Source: Owenia fusiformis (taxonomy: Eukaryota > Annelida > Polychaeta > Sabellida > Oweniidae). From it: 64,000 nucleotides of DNA. The notes under the pieces are model-generated. The model searched no databases, was not told the DNA's origin, and saw only the letters and a program-made list of their open reading frames with translations. Below are positions 12,701 to 23,197 of the stretch, one piece after another; the stretch's first letter is position 1, and each line of letters opens with the position of its first letter. The position numbers were made by a program, and so were the translations under genes. Location of the stretch: contig CAIIXF020000001.1 in NCBI GenBank assembly GCA_903813345.2, forward strand, positions 1,922,001 through 1,986,000. The letters are read 5' to 3'.

Positions 12701-15700
12701 TACATGCATATAAGACGTTCCAACTCCCCTTCAGTGTCGAGTAAGAAGGATGTTATGAAAACAATTTATGATCAGCCAAGTGAGTGATTTTACCATGTGG
12801 ATTCTAATGATATGTTCTTTGCATTTCAGAGTGGTTGGGTTTACATGATTTTACTGTCCTTCATTTCGAACTCCTAAATTTCAAATCATTATAAACCACC
12901 TTGTAGAACATCATGAAGAAAAGAGATGAAGATGGGAAAGATTACTGAAAATAGAGGCAAATTTAGAATGATAACAAGAAATTTCTCTTGAGTAATACCA
13001 AATGAAGTGAAATCAATAAATAAACACATACTTGTAGAAAGTAATTAATTTATGACAATTTCAGTGATTGACAATAATCGAATGAAATCATCCAAAATCC
13101 CTCATTCAACTGCTACAAAATAAAATAAAATCACCATTATTAGAGATAATAGCATGGTATTTATTTCACACTTTGTAGAGTTTCTTTAAAACACCCACTG
13201 GGTGTTTATTATGTATTCGATTACATGCAATTCTAAAATCCTCAAGCTATTCACCTATAGACCTTAGTTGAAAATTGATTAATACATCTACTGAATATTG
13301 AACTTTAGAGGAGCTTTCCCTTATACCTGTCATTCATATATGACCCAAGTTAGCCACCTCGTGGTGAAACTGGGAACTGACAACTGGCATCTACTGATAC
13401 TTATTGATACCTTGATGCAAAAGAATGATTTAATTCCCCAATGAAATAGATAATGTACAGATTTTATATTTCATAAGTTTATTATGAGACCCCATGTCCA
13501 AAACAGACACAATCATGACAATGGGCGATACAGTAACATGCATTTTCATTTATGATTTATTCAATTCTTGCATTACAATTCGTTAATCATCTTGAATGCC
13601 AATGTGTAAAGTTCTCGTTCCTTGGATCAGAAGGTAAAATAAATGGACTGAAATAGGACTTAAAAACTGTTCCTCGTATAAGGTGTTACGCTTCAAGAGG
13701 TGTTTCACTTAGCAGGTTGTACTGTACAGTGTACTTATCATTAATGGTAATGTATTCAAACCTAGGCAGAAACAAAATGTACGCACACACAGTGACCATT
13801 TAATTGACTGAGTCAGTGAAAGGTGATGAACATGTTTATTTTAAACATACATTTTGCGAGAAACCCCTTTTTTCTTTTCTTGAAAGCATGTATGAAAATG
13901 ATATATAGTTTGCTGAAACTCACGCTCTGGCTGATCCATTCGTTTCTGTTTTAGAATATTAATTCCATGTTATTTAAGAGGAAACGTGAATTTCATCATG
14001 GTCAAATGGAAGCCAAAGACCCTACCTAAGTATTAAAAATAAAGAGAGTAAAAATGTTCAATTGTTTTCGATATTTTTAAGCTTTTTTAAATAAAATAAC
14101 ACATATTACATCGCATTTATATCTTTACATCGTAAAATCAATAACATTTACGAAAAATGGTCAAACTGATATATATTTCTCAAAGCATAAGGGTGTTCCT
14201 GTGCCTACAAAAGCTAATTGAATAACCAGTAGCCTGTAATATAAACACAAATAAATCTTTTGAAAATAACCGTTACAAAATATTTGAATTTTGCGCATCT
14301 TGTCGAGTCTTTGATCACGCACTTTTAATAGTAGACGATCACTGTACATACAGTGCTTAGGTAGCAACACAATAGAATGACCTGTGTTTTATTTATAAGG
14401 ATATCCAGTTATAATAAAGAGCAATGTATTATTTTTCTATTGTTTTTTAAGTATGTACACTTGGCAATAGCTATCCAAAACCAGTGTGGCACAAAAGATG
14501 ATTGACCGTTTCATGCAGTGCATTAAAGCTTAACTAATTATACCCTATTCACTCTTTCAATAGTTGAATAGTAAACACAAAAGAAACAAACTTAAAACTA
14601 TATATGCCCTGTTAAATGCAGTGCACTGAAGCTGAACTAATTACACCCACTCACTTCCCAATACACTTACCTCATAGTCAATACAAACAAATTCAAATTA
14701 TTGACAATAATTTCATTTATGGCAATGTGAGAGTCGGTTAAGGTTTAGGTATGAACAAGCCCTAAGAAGACCATTCCCCGGTTATCCCAGGTAAATGTTT
14801 CTGGTAAGTTACACTGAACGAAACATCAAGCTTCAGATCTCGAGAGTACGAGATGAGACTTTAGACGAGATATCGATAGGATTGTAGTTGGAGGGTTTTC
14901 TCCCTAGGTGCGTACAAAATCCATTAACATCAATGTAAGTTATACATTTCGATTCTTTTCCCTCACCTCCTTCCCCAGCTTACACCACCAGTTGGAGCCT
15001 TATTTTCGCCCAAGAAGATGAGTTGGAGATGGTATTATAATATATCCAATTGAGCTAATTAACAGTTATGTCAAATTGTAAACTCTTGTAGCTAATTAAC
15101 TTAAATTAGCCATTATTTTCCAAGGTATTGTGTTTTGTGTTAATTGGCTCAATATTTATTTATATTAATTTTATATTAATAATTTTACATGTACGACTCT
15201 CACGGCCATATCTATACTCTACATGAACATAAATCAAGTTTTCCTAAAATTGATCTTGATCCACTTACCTTTGATAAGAGTTAGTGCCCATTGTGTGGTT
15301 TAAGTTAGATAAACAATTCGTCTTGGGTCTTAGGAAAAATAATGGCCTCTGGGCTTTGCCCCTTGGCTATTATTCATCCTAATCCCCAAGACTCATTGTT
15401 TATCCATTACATAATGTCCTGTAATTACTGTTACTGCAGATGATTTTTATTCTGTAACACTTAGTTTTTTTTCATTTAGCACTTTGTACTTGTAGCACTT
15501 TGTACTTGTACATACATAACAGATGGAATTTATTGTGTTCATTCAGTGATAGCTACCCTGTGGTTCTGCTACGAATCTCTAAATCACTCCTGGATGTATC
15601 TTCTGGTATGTTTGTCACTGGGTGTCCAGAGGATCAAATCATTGGTAACTCAGCAAAGAGACGCAGGCGCAGAAAGCGTCAAGCTAGTTGCGTAGATGCA

Positions 15701-16114
15701 TGTAGTGGACAAGGAGATAGACAAAGCCAATGTGAATTGGACTGTGATAATCTTGGAGTTGAGGTATTTCAATCATTTATAAAACCTAATACACACATTT
15801 CATGAAAATTAGAAATGTTCAATCTGAAGACAAATCTTGAATACTTGATCAGTGATAACATATTTCGATTGTGATGCCATTGAAAAAATGACTGAAACTG
15901 TCAAACAACACATCAAAACATAAAAAAGGTATACAATTTCATTTTATTTCAAAATATTTTTCAGTATGCTCAAGCAGCGTCCAGTTCAGTTGTAGTAGTT
16001 GAGGAGGAGGCTGCAGAAGAGGACAGCACCCTGGCTGATAATAGTAATGCGAGGACAACAGCTACAGCTTCTATGATACTGATGGCTTTAGCACTCCTGG
16101 TTCATCTTCACTAG
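3786..16114 (+). CDS. RGM: RGM (repulsive guidance molecule/hemojuvelin)-family protein, 10 coding exons
   Basis: Coding exons: 3786-3810, 4583-4877, 5999-6201, 9358-9580, 9968-10157, 10478-10690, 11645-11759, 12182-12305, 15547-15763, 15965-16114. All junctions are GT-AG and phases agree (1,1,2,1,2,0,0,1,2,0 at exon starts after the first), giving 584 residues. Residues 1-15 (MRVLILLSVILGTQA) form a signal peptide. Residues 16-312 carry about ten cysteines and match no family I recognise. CFGDPH at 324-329 is the autocleavage motif of RGM proteins, which cut themselves between Asp and Pro. The following von Willebrand D-like domain resembles RGMs up to GMFVTGCPEDQII (about 483-495). A KRRRRRKR furin-like site (500-507) and a hydrophobic tail, ASMILMALALLVHLH, suggest processing and GPI anchoring. 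Family members are cell-surface BMP co-receptors and neogenin ligands. The RGM call rests on the C-terminal half; the N-terminal half is much longer than the vertebrate one. Confidence 0.75.
5125..5930. mobile_element. 806-bp TIR element with 9-bp target duplication (E1)
   Basis: The ends are inverted repeats of about 70 bp: TAGCCTTGCCCAAGTCGGT at the left and its reverse complement at the right, with further imperfect pairing (TACTTATCT, ACCTTGTAC). The perfect direct repeat CTTTTGTTA lies at 5116-5124 and 5931-5939. It sits in intron 2 of the RGM-like gene, is richer in CG than its surroundings, and has no recognisable coding sequence. A 9-bp duplication is usual for MULE-like elements and compatible with Merlin; the superfamily is not established. 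Confidence 0.85.
6530..8785. other. Intron 3 block bounded by inverted TGTGACG-type ends
   Basis: The left boundary TGTGACGTAACAT (from 6530) is mirrored by the reverse complement of TGTGACGGAACGT at 8773-8785. Inside are a GC-richer end (8700-8785), a palindrome GATCGTTC...GAACGATC near 7147-7167, three GGATTTATA blocks near 7200-7270, an AATAAA at about 7433 and the GCTCCGGAGC array. It looks like a decayed mobile element or two opposed LTR-like ends, but no target duplication or coding sequence was found. Confidence 0.35.
7846..8475. repeat. Degenerate array of GCTCCGGAGC palindromes
   Basis: The motif TTTTGCTCCGGAGCC and close variants occurs about eight times, with centres near 7853, 8049, 8109, 8172, 8243, 8289, 8335 and 8406. 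Spacing is mostly 46-71 bp. Intervening sequence is related (GCAT/TTGCTC, GAGCCTG, ATTGA) but not exactly tandem. An open minus-strand frame with repeated SGAKC results from the repeat and is not considered a gene. Confidence 0.75.
9916..9930 (+). repeat. C15 homopolymer in intron 4
   Basis: A run of 15 cytosines lies 37 bases before exon 5 of the RGM-like gene, at the end of a diverged repeat that starts near 9734 with a GGAGGGGGGCAAAAATC block. The run length should be treated as approximate. Confidence 0.85.
10997..11541. mobile_element. TIR element AAAGGA..GGTATCGA, copy 1 (545 bp)
   Basis: Left end AAAGGATAGGTATCGATA and right end TATCGATACCACTCCTTT are inverted repeats extending about 50 bp, through GAACTGAATTCAAC and TTTCTCTTAAAC. 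An internal inverted repeat (about 11086-11270, containing GGTTGATTT and AAATCAACC) gives a second fold. A second, longer copy lies at 31573-32391. It is in intron 6 of the RGM-like gene. No clear target duplication and no transposase. Confidence 0.8.
12350..14362. mobile_element. About 2-kb element with 70-bp inverted ends in intron 8
   Basis: TTAGCACTGTATGTACAGTG at about 12352 continues through a block containing GACTCGACAAGATGCGC, and this whole stretch recurs in reverse complement at about 14285-14362. The enclosed 1.9 kb has no coding sequence that I recognise and no exon of the RGM-like gene. It is probably a non-autonomous DNA transposon; target duplications are not clear. The short open frames at each end come from the repeat itself. 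Confidence 0.7.
15308..15405. repeat. 98-bp imperfect hairpin in intron 8
   Basis: GATAAACAATTCGTCTTGGG pairs with CCCCAAGACTCATTGTTTATC-type sequence, and AATAATGGCC pairs with GGCTATTATT around a small loop TCTGGGCTTTGCCCCTT. It is a foldback repeat in the intron before exon 9 of the RGM-like gene. Confidence 0.65.
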
Positions 16115-16622
16115 ATCTCTATGCCAACCACATCCTTGTATAATTCCTGGTGTTCTTCCATAAGGGATATATAGGGCAAGATGCATGGTACATCAAAGAG
16201 ATAGACTATCTAAAAAGCTAACCTTGGATTAACATAAATCTGACTCTCAGCACTGTATTTGATTGATTTAAAATGTTCATAATATTATGAAATTGACAGT
16301 TTGTCCATATCTGATAAAGACAGGATACCTTCAGGTACACTTAGACCAAAAAAGATATTTCTGGTCATTTATACTTCAAAAAAGTAATAAATACATTACA
16401 ACTAGAAATATCTTGATAATGATGATAGTTCAAAGTGTCAATTTTGTGCTCATTGGACAAAAAATCTCAATTCATACTCATGTTATGACTTTATTTAGAA
16501 ATTTTAATAGACGTTATATGTAATCAAAATCATAAGCAATCAACAGTCTGCTGGCAGATATTTTTGCACACTTTGCACACAAAATTATTGAAATGTTAGC
16601 TTCATGGACTATTCATGTAAGA

Positions 16623-16628
16623 AATAAA
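16623..16628 (+). terminator. Candidate polyadenylation signal of the RGM-like gene
   Basis: AATAAA about 510 bases after the stop codon is the first canonical hexamer downstream on this strand. Confidence 0.45.
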
Positions 16629-17009
16629 GTATCCTATATTGTTCTGTATTCTACAAATTAAAAGCATGAGGGCCCTGCCCAATTGAGTTATCTTTAAGAG
16701 ATTCTGCATACATGAATGCTTTAAATGTTCAATATGGAATGATAAAGGATTCTTAATTGCAAATCACCTGCTTGATGGAAATGAGTACAAAACTTTCTTT
16801 AATTAAATATTCAAATACAAATTTGAGGAGATTTTTGCAAAGATCAGTTTTATTTACGAAGTTTGTATTCTCCATCCATTCATCCAATGGTACATGTAAC
16901 ATGAAGTATGCATTTAACAATTGATGTGAATTGCACAGTTTACAAACACACACTTATTGTATTTATATTTGAGATAATTTAGGTGCACTGTTAGAAATTT
17001 TCTTAAAGT

Positions 17010-17200
17010 ACAGTAAAACTTGTCATATCCGAAACCCCACTGGAACTAGCCAAAAGTGTTAGGGCTAGCAGGTGTGTTTATATTTTAAGATTTTCTTAAT
17101 AAGTGTGTCTATGAGACAAAATTGGGACTGAAAAAAGTGTTCACATTGAGAGATTTTCTGATCAGTGTTTGGATATGAAGGTTTCACTGAAGTTAAATGA
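17010..17200 (+). repeat. Dispersed repeat, CAAAAGTGTT type
   Basis: Contains GCCAAAAGTGTT and GGGACTGAAAAAAG, followed by GTTCACATTGAGAG. The same order of blocks occurs at about 55010-55100. It lies between the two convergent genes. Confidence 0.5.
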
Positions 17201-17312
17201 GTATTGTATTTACATGAAAGATGTTGTACTTTCAATAGATTTTTACTCCTAACGTTATTTGACTAACAGTGAATAAATATAACATAATAAATATATGATT
17301 GAGGTTTATGTA

Positions 17313-17318
17313 TTTATT
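17313..17318 (-). terminator. Candidate polyadenylation signal of the EF-hand gene
   Basis: TTTATT on the plus strand reads AATAAA on the minus strand. It lies about 660 bases beyond the stop codon and is the first canonical hexamer I found in that direction. Confidence 0.35.
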
Positions 17319-17981
17319 TTTTACACAAAAATATGTATAAAAATATACATGCAATATATTTAAATAAGCACCTATATATTATATAATACTATTATTCTTA
17401 TCCTAAATGTTTTTTAATTATAATGATCTGAAGATAGCATCATAAAAAAAGATTGGTACTTTTGGTTCTTCTGAAAATATAAAATCTTGAAAAATAGCTC
17501 AAATATTAATGAACAGAATTTCACAACTTTCGCCTTTTCAATCTTTAGAGGCAGAACAAATATACATGAAATAAATGTTTAAATGAATTCACTGTCTATA
17601 TAAACTTTGATAATTCCAGAAAAGCAGGTTATATCATCGTCTTTTGATGGTGAAAATCACATATCATACTGACTTCAAAGTGTTTTAACGTCATTTAGGA
17701 TAACAAATACTGACTTTTAATTGCAAAAAATTGTGTATCAATTTGAGATCAATGTTTTAATAACAAGTAGTACAAATATAACATAAATATTCATCTTTAA
17801 TACAGATATCTCAAACATAAATTTGAGATGATGAGAGAAACACTAACTGTAATTGTTCCTATATCTAGTATAATTTAATCACTGTCATATCACAGCCTTC
17901 AGTTTTAAAATTCTTTCACTTATAAAAGGTCCATTACGGGTTATCGTCATCTGAGATCACTTTCCACATTTCATTTGGGAT

Positions 17982-19016
17982 TTAATAATCATCATCTGCA
18001 TACTTTCCAATCCTATCTGGTGTATCCTGTTCTTGTTCTACTTCTCCAGATGTGAAGTGGAATGGTCCACGGAGGAACTCACCCATATCCAATATACCAT
18101 CATCTAGAAGCACAAACACAGAAAATCAGTTTAAAGACAGAATCATTTAGAGAATATATATTTCCAATAAAAACTTACCGCTTTTGGTGAATCACTGAAA
18201 CTAGAGTATATTGGTGAAATTTATGAGGTAGAAATGCTTGTTCACAATATTCTAAAAAGGCTCAATACAACACTAATCTAAATCCCAAAAATTGAATCAC
18301 ATGTCTGTACATATACAGTTATAGAACCTGTTAAGTGAAACAACTCTACAAATGGAACACCTCTGTGAGTGGAACACTTTTCAGGTGACTAAACCTTAAA
18401 TAAACTTCTATAAGTGGAGCACCTCCCATGTGGAACACTTTTAAGAGGTTCCATAATTGAATGGTGTTCCATTTAAAAAGGTTTTACTGTATATATATTC
18501 TGCCACTTGCAGTAATAACTAATATTCATTTAATGTGCATGATTTGATTATCAGATACTGACTTATACCCCTCAAACTTTAAAAAATCTGTTTCAAATGT
18601 GATACTTTTTTCTTTCAAAACACTAATTTAGCAATAACATCACAATTTAACGTACCATTTTCATCAGCCATTCCAAAGGCTTCAATGCACTTTTCAGGTG
18701 TTGATGAGATGGCTTCAGCAAACTCTGTCAGGGTCACTCTGTCGTCATTGTCTGAATCATATTTGGAGAGATCAGAAGAAAATGGCTTCTCGTCATCATT
18801 AATGGCAACTGATCGGCGTTTACGCCCAATATTGCAGACTTTGTGGCAGACAGGAGCACAGATCCCTGGGAGGGTGCATTTTTGGTTACAGTACATACTG
18901 CAGACTGGTGCGATGATACGACGGAGACCAAGTCTTGGGAGACGTACCCTCCAGGCATCACTTGTGTGTAAAGAGGCAACAACGGCCAGAAGGAGGAAGG
19001 CAATAGTGGCTTTCAT
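17982..19016 (-). CDS. Secreted cysteine-array protein with two EF-hands, 2 coding exons
   Basis: Coding exons on the minus strand are 19016-18656 and 18103-17982, joined by a GT-AG intron in phase 1, giving 160 residues. A noncoding first exon (19281 to about 19360) is joined to the acceptor before 19024. Residues 1-21 are a signal peptide (MKATIAFLLLAVVASLHTSDA). A basic WRVRLPRLGLRR stretch follows, then six cysteines at 39, 43, 47, 53, 57 and 61 (spacing x3,x3,x5,x3,x3), a GRKRR processing site (64-68), and two EF-hand loops at 87-98 (DSDNDDRVTLTE; Asp rather than Gly at position 6) and 118-129 (DENDDGILDMGE, canonical). The tail is acidic. The protein is probably secreted, calcium-binding and cut after the basic site. 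Similar small secreted EF-hand proteins occur in marine invertebrates; the function is unknown. Confidence 0.8.
18310..18490 (-). repeat. Dispersed AAGTGGAACAC repeat in the EF-hand gene intron
   Basis: Repeated GTGGAACACTT and AGTGGAGCACC units, ending with GGTTTTACTGTA. Related fragments occur near 3465-3590. It lies within the 18104-18655 intron. Confidence 0.5.
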
Positions 19017-19280
19017 CTTAATACCTGCAAAACATTAGTAGTTATTGAATTTAAGGAAAAGGAATATATGCCATACAAATTTAAATCATTTATTTATTAG
19101 TGTTTGGAGCTATAAATAGCCTGATCAAAGCCTGACCATCACAATGTTTTGTAAACTATGTAAGATTTACAAATGTGCTTTCTCACTACAAAAACATAAA
19201 CTTGTGTTTCATAAACTCTGATAATGAGAAACTAATCAGCTATTGAAGGTTTCACTGTACTGGAATGTAATTTTGCTTAC

Positions 19281-19360
19281 CTTTAAATTCAATTGTTCCA
19301 AAAAACTATAGTCTTCAGTGTTCTGATGCAGTGTTGTCTCTGAGAGTCCAGTGAACTATG
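19281..19360 (-). other. Noncoding first exon of the EF-hand gene
   Basis: A good donor (AAAG|GTAAGC on the minus strand) ends at 19281, and a matching acceptor TTTTGCAG lies seven bases before the start codon. The upstream limit, near 19360, is inferred from the TATA position and is approximate. Confidence 0.5.
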
Positions 19361-19386
19361 TGAAGTAATCCTCTTCATTTTAGCTT

Positions 19387-19394
19387 TATTTATA
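19387..19394 (-). promoter_or_regulatory. TATA box of the EF-hand gene
   Basis: Minus strand TATAAATA. Transcription starting about 30 bases downstream would begin near 19360 and give an approximately 80-base noncoding first exon that ends at the donor at 19281. Confidence 0.5.
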
Positions 19395-19929
19395 CAATTT
19401 CAGTGGAAGTAAATTGTTGTATTTTGAAGGCTTCTGCACAATTTCTGTGAAAAACTACCTTAACTTCAACCTTAACAGGGCACTAAAAGCAATAAATCTC
19501 TCAATAGAAATTCTGATACAGAGGACCTTATTTAGGTTTAACTGCTTTCCTGATTGTCTAGAAATAATTGATAACAACCGGTTTGTTCTATTTATCCTGG
19601 TGGAGCACTTTAGCAGTCTAATCAAGGTCAAGAAAAGCGGTAACTACATTTACACTCCCCTTCATGAGTTTGGAAATTGGAAGTTTTCATTGGATAGACT
19701 ATAAAAGCATGTCAATGTTTGTTCTTTTATAATTACAATAGATTTATTTATAATTACGAAAGATTTATGGCAAATTTTTAGAATTGCCAAACATAAATAG
19801 GCTTCGATAAGTGATTCAAAAGATGAATTTCTGTTGCCAAACTTATGGAGGGGAATGTAGTTAAAAGAGACATAATTAGTAAGAAGGTTAAGCTACACAT
19901 TTTTAGTGAACTTATCTGTGAACTGTAAT

Positions 19930-20165
19930 ATTCTGTCCCTGAGGCATCCGCATATAAAATTTGAACCAAATCAAATGGATTACAAATCCATTCTGCAGCA
20001 GAGGTCCTATCTTCATATAGTATTACCCTGTAAACTTTGAACCCAATCTTGCAACCAGTATTTGAGTTATAGCCTTAACAGTTGGATGTACAAACAGATG
20101 AACAAACGAACAGATGGATGGACGGACTGCTTCTTTATATCCCTCTTCGTTTGGTGGGATAATTA
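19930..20165 (-). repeat. Dispersed TCCG-type repeat, copy 2
   Basis: The minus strand begins TTATCCCACCAAACGAAG, followed by a degraded GTCCATCCATC microsatellite and TTTGATTTGGTTCAAATTTT. It is a relative of the copies at 1790-2170 and 42080-42480. Confidence 0.65.
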
Positions 20166-21525
20166 AATATTTCTAACAAAAAGTGTATATGGCATCAAGA
20201 GGCAAAATTTGAAGTTAGGTTACAGATTACCCATTGATTGAACAGCTTCCCTAATGGGAATTCCATCTAGAATTCAAAATGAGTCAATATCTTATTACAG
20301 AAGCTAAACAGTCATTGGTTCTAAACTCAACTTCCTTGTTGTCATTTGCATTGCTACATGTAAGTCTCAGCCTAGACAGGGGTTAAGTGAAACCACCCTC
20401 CTTAGAGTTTAAGTTAGACTAGAATAGTGTGCCCTTTCCAAGAACTTCTTATCCCGAATCAGCATTTTCAAGAAAGCGAGAAACAGTGGTTAAAGTTCAA
20501 AATATCCATTTTTACACCAGTTCCAAAGTTTTATACTTCAGGCTAGGCTTTTTCTCAACTTGGGCTTAAAATACAACTTCTTTCATTCATTTTTGGGCCT
20601 TTTTGAAAATTGTTTGTCTGAAATTTGAAAATATGTTGAATTGAAAACGTAGGTTTAAATAGTTTCACTGGTGTAAATTATTACAGTGACTGCAGTCACT
20701 GTACCATTCTTTCTTTTTAAGTGGACTAGGTTTTGTATTGTCTTGTTGTTGTGTTGCATTTTAAGCTGCAAGCCAATGAAGATCTGTGGATAAAGACAGA
20801 AAGGGATCCAATATTAGATGGATTCATCATTTTCAATCCTAGGTAATTGTTTTGTTCACACATGCAGAAATATCAATAACCTACCTTCATATTGGATATG
20901 GTTTCTTCAACGATGTTCAATATGTATGTCTGCATGGAGAGTAACACTAGTCTGGCTACAAGTTCCTTCACCTCATGTGGCAGTAAATCTCCAGATGACT
21001 AATTGTCTCAAACAGTACCTGTAAAATTCTTAATTGGCTTTATTTCATAGCAGGATTTAATGTGGGCTTATAGTACTGTATGTTGATTTTTAGTCATTTT
21101 TGTCAGTATGCAAAAAATGAGATTTCAAATCATCAGCAAGCGCATTTTAGCTTTCCATCTAAAAAAATTATATTGTACTTCTGGTTCCCCATACACCCTC
21201 TGAATCTGAAACAGTGGACTAACTTAAGTAACAAACATCACACATACATTGGTAATGTAAGCATTTTGCCTTTATGTTCTCTCATGGAAATATCAAAATA
21301 GCAAGTTGGCCACAACTGACAATCAACCTGGAAATTCTAAAAGGAAATAACAACAGGCTTTAAATCTGATTGACTGCCTGGTTCAAGGCACGTGCCGAGG
21401 TTCCCGATGCTTGTGTGCTCATGTCACTGGAAAGGGTTTTCTCTTGATTGCTGCCATTGAATTGTTGTCCTGTTGTTTTTCTCAATATATCGGCAATACT
21501 TTACCCATAAGTTGGTGTAAAGATA
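20166..21525. other. Intergenic, no gene recognised
   Basis: AT-rich single-copy-looking sequence. Short open frames are present on both strands, but none has convincing codon use, splice sites or known motifs. Confidence 0.45.
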
Positions 21526-22575
21526 CAAGGGGCGATCCATATATTCTGATAAAAATGCTCTCATTTTGTGATTTTTTCACATATCCCTTTCATTTTTTCA
21601 GAACATGTAGATCATGTAATTACACATACAATGCTAAAACATTATAGCTATATCTTCAATTAATTTTGAAAAAAGGTTGCCATGGTAACCTGTATTTAGG
21701 GTAGGCAGGTCAGTTAAATTATAATGTATAAAATAGATAATTTTTTTTAATTTAATCCTTTCTCGGTACCTATTTTAAGCACATCAAACGCATTTTCTAG
21801 TCATTGCCAACTATTTGTTGAACTGTTCCATACACCTGTTGCCCTTATTTGCTAATTTCTACAGTGGGATAGTTCTCTCTTCATAAGTTGCAGCTCAATT
21901 TATCGTAGTGTTATTCTCTGTCCACAAGCTCTTCTTGCAACCAGATTGTGGATGATCTTCAACAATTACCATGCCTTCCTCTTTACAATAATACCTATAG
22001 ATTCTTTAAGCAGATATAACACCTTGCCCATAGATTTAAGTCCATATGTCTCTGACAGTGTTCTCTTACTTATTCTTGATAGTACATAAAATCTAATGGT
22101 ACTCTTAATGTATCTGTTAATGTCACACTCTGCATCAGCCTCACTTACCTCATCTGACATTTTGATTTTTGGTGTGTCTCATGACATGTAATGTTAACTG
22201 GTTAGTTCTGTCATACATTGCTATTGTGAGTTGTTGTGATGTTATAGTGAACACAAATAAACTTTTGTTTAGCAACAAACAACGAGCAACAATACCAAAC
22301 TTTTTTAGAAAAAAATGTTTGATTTCCGCATGCTTTAAAATAATTACAATAACAATTTATTATGATATTTTATATGTTTTAATTTGATTGACCTGCCTAC
22401 CCTTAATACAGGTTACCATAGCAACCCTATTTCATTAATCATTTAAGACATAGCTATAATATTTTAGCATTGTATGTGTAATTACATAATCTACATTTTC
22501 TGATAATATGAGAGGGATATGTGAAAAAATCACAGAATGAGAGCATTTTTATCAGAATATATGGATCGCCCCTTG
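21526..22575. mobile_element. 1050-bp element with long TIRs and TA target duplication
   Basis: Ends are CAAGGGGCGATCCATATATT and its inverse, flanked by TA at 21524-21525 and 22576-22577. The inverted arms are about 195 bp each (to roughly 21720 and from roughly 22382) and include GGTTACCATGGCAACC-like and GACCTGCCTACCCT blocks. A TA duplication is typical of Tc1/mariner elements. The internal 660 bp has no recognisable transposase; the 64-residue minus-strand frame at 21966-22160 matches nothing I know. Confidence 0.8.
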
Positions 22576-22837
22576 TATATCTACGGTATAAGCAATTATA
22601 ATGGGACATCACTTATTGTTCAGTAGAGAAACGTGTTTAATATGGCATAATATATCTTTAAGCAGAGAATTACATTTGTACATGTATTTACTAAATTTTC
22701 TTTCATTTGGTCTTCAAAAGATTAAAAACGCCAGTTCGCAAAATTTGGAAGAAGCCTTGAACCTTATAGACATGGATGCATATGCAGGTATCTAACTGTA
22801 AAAGATACAAGACATGTATACCCAAATGAAGAGGTAT

Positions 22838-23056
22838 AAATCAGTTTATCCCACCCTAAGTGCTTTATATGATTGTATAATAGCATTGTATAACTGCAAT
22901 ATAAAACCAACACCCATCGTATACAACTCTTGAGAACGATATACAACTCCTGGATAGCGTATACAACTCCTGGGCAGCGTATACAACTCTTCCACTCGAT
23001 ATACAACTGCTGAATTTAGATTAACCTCTTATTGATTAAAGATTAGGGTGGGATAA
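22838..23056. mobile_element. Short TIR element enclosing a GTATACAACTC tandem array
   Basis: TTATCCCACCCTAA near 22838 and TTAGGGTGGGATAA near 23043 are inverted. Inside, about 22915-23010, five units of roughly 24 bp share ATACAACTCCTG. It is followed directly by the foldback at 23064-23197. Confidence 0.6.
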
Positions 23057-23063
23057 TAAGATC

Positions 23064-23197
23064 ATATAATGGTTGATTTTGTATATCGCTATACTCTCGT
23101 GAGTATATGATATATTCACTCGTTCCCTTCGGTCACTCGTGAAAATATCATATACTCACTTGAGTATAAACACGATATACAGAATCAACCATTATAT
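23064..23197. repeat. 134-bp foldback with TCCCTTCGGTC centre
   Basis: ATATAATGGTTGATTTTGTA pairs with its reverse complement at the right end, and GAGTATATGATAT pairs with ATATCATATACTC. The loop is ACTCGTTCCCTTCGGTCACT. A similar centre occurs in the foldback at 29930-30070. Confidence 0.75.

Noticed and set aside
21966-22160. Transposase fragment inside the 1050-bp TA-flanked element
   Set aside because: The 64-residue frame shows no DDE/D motif or helix-turn-helix that I can identify.
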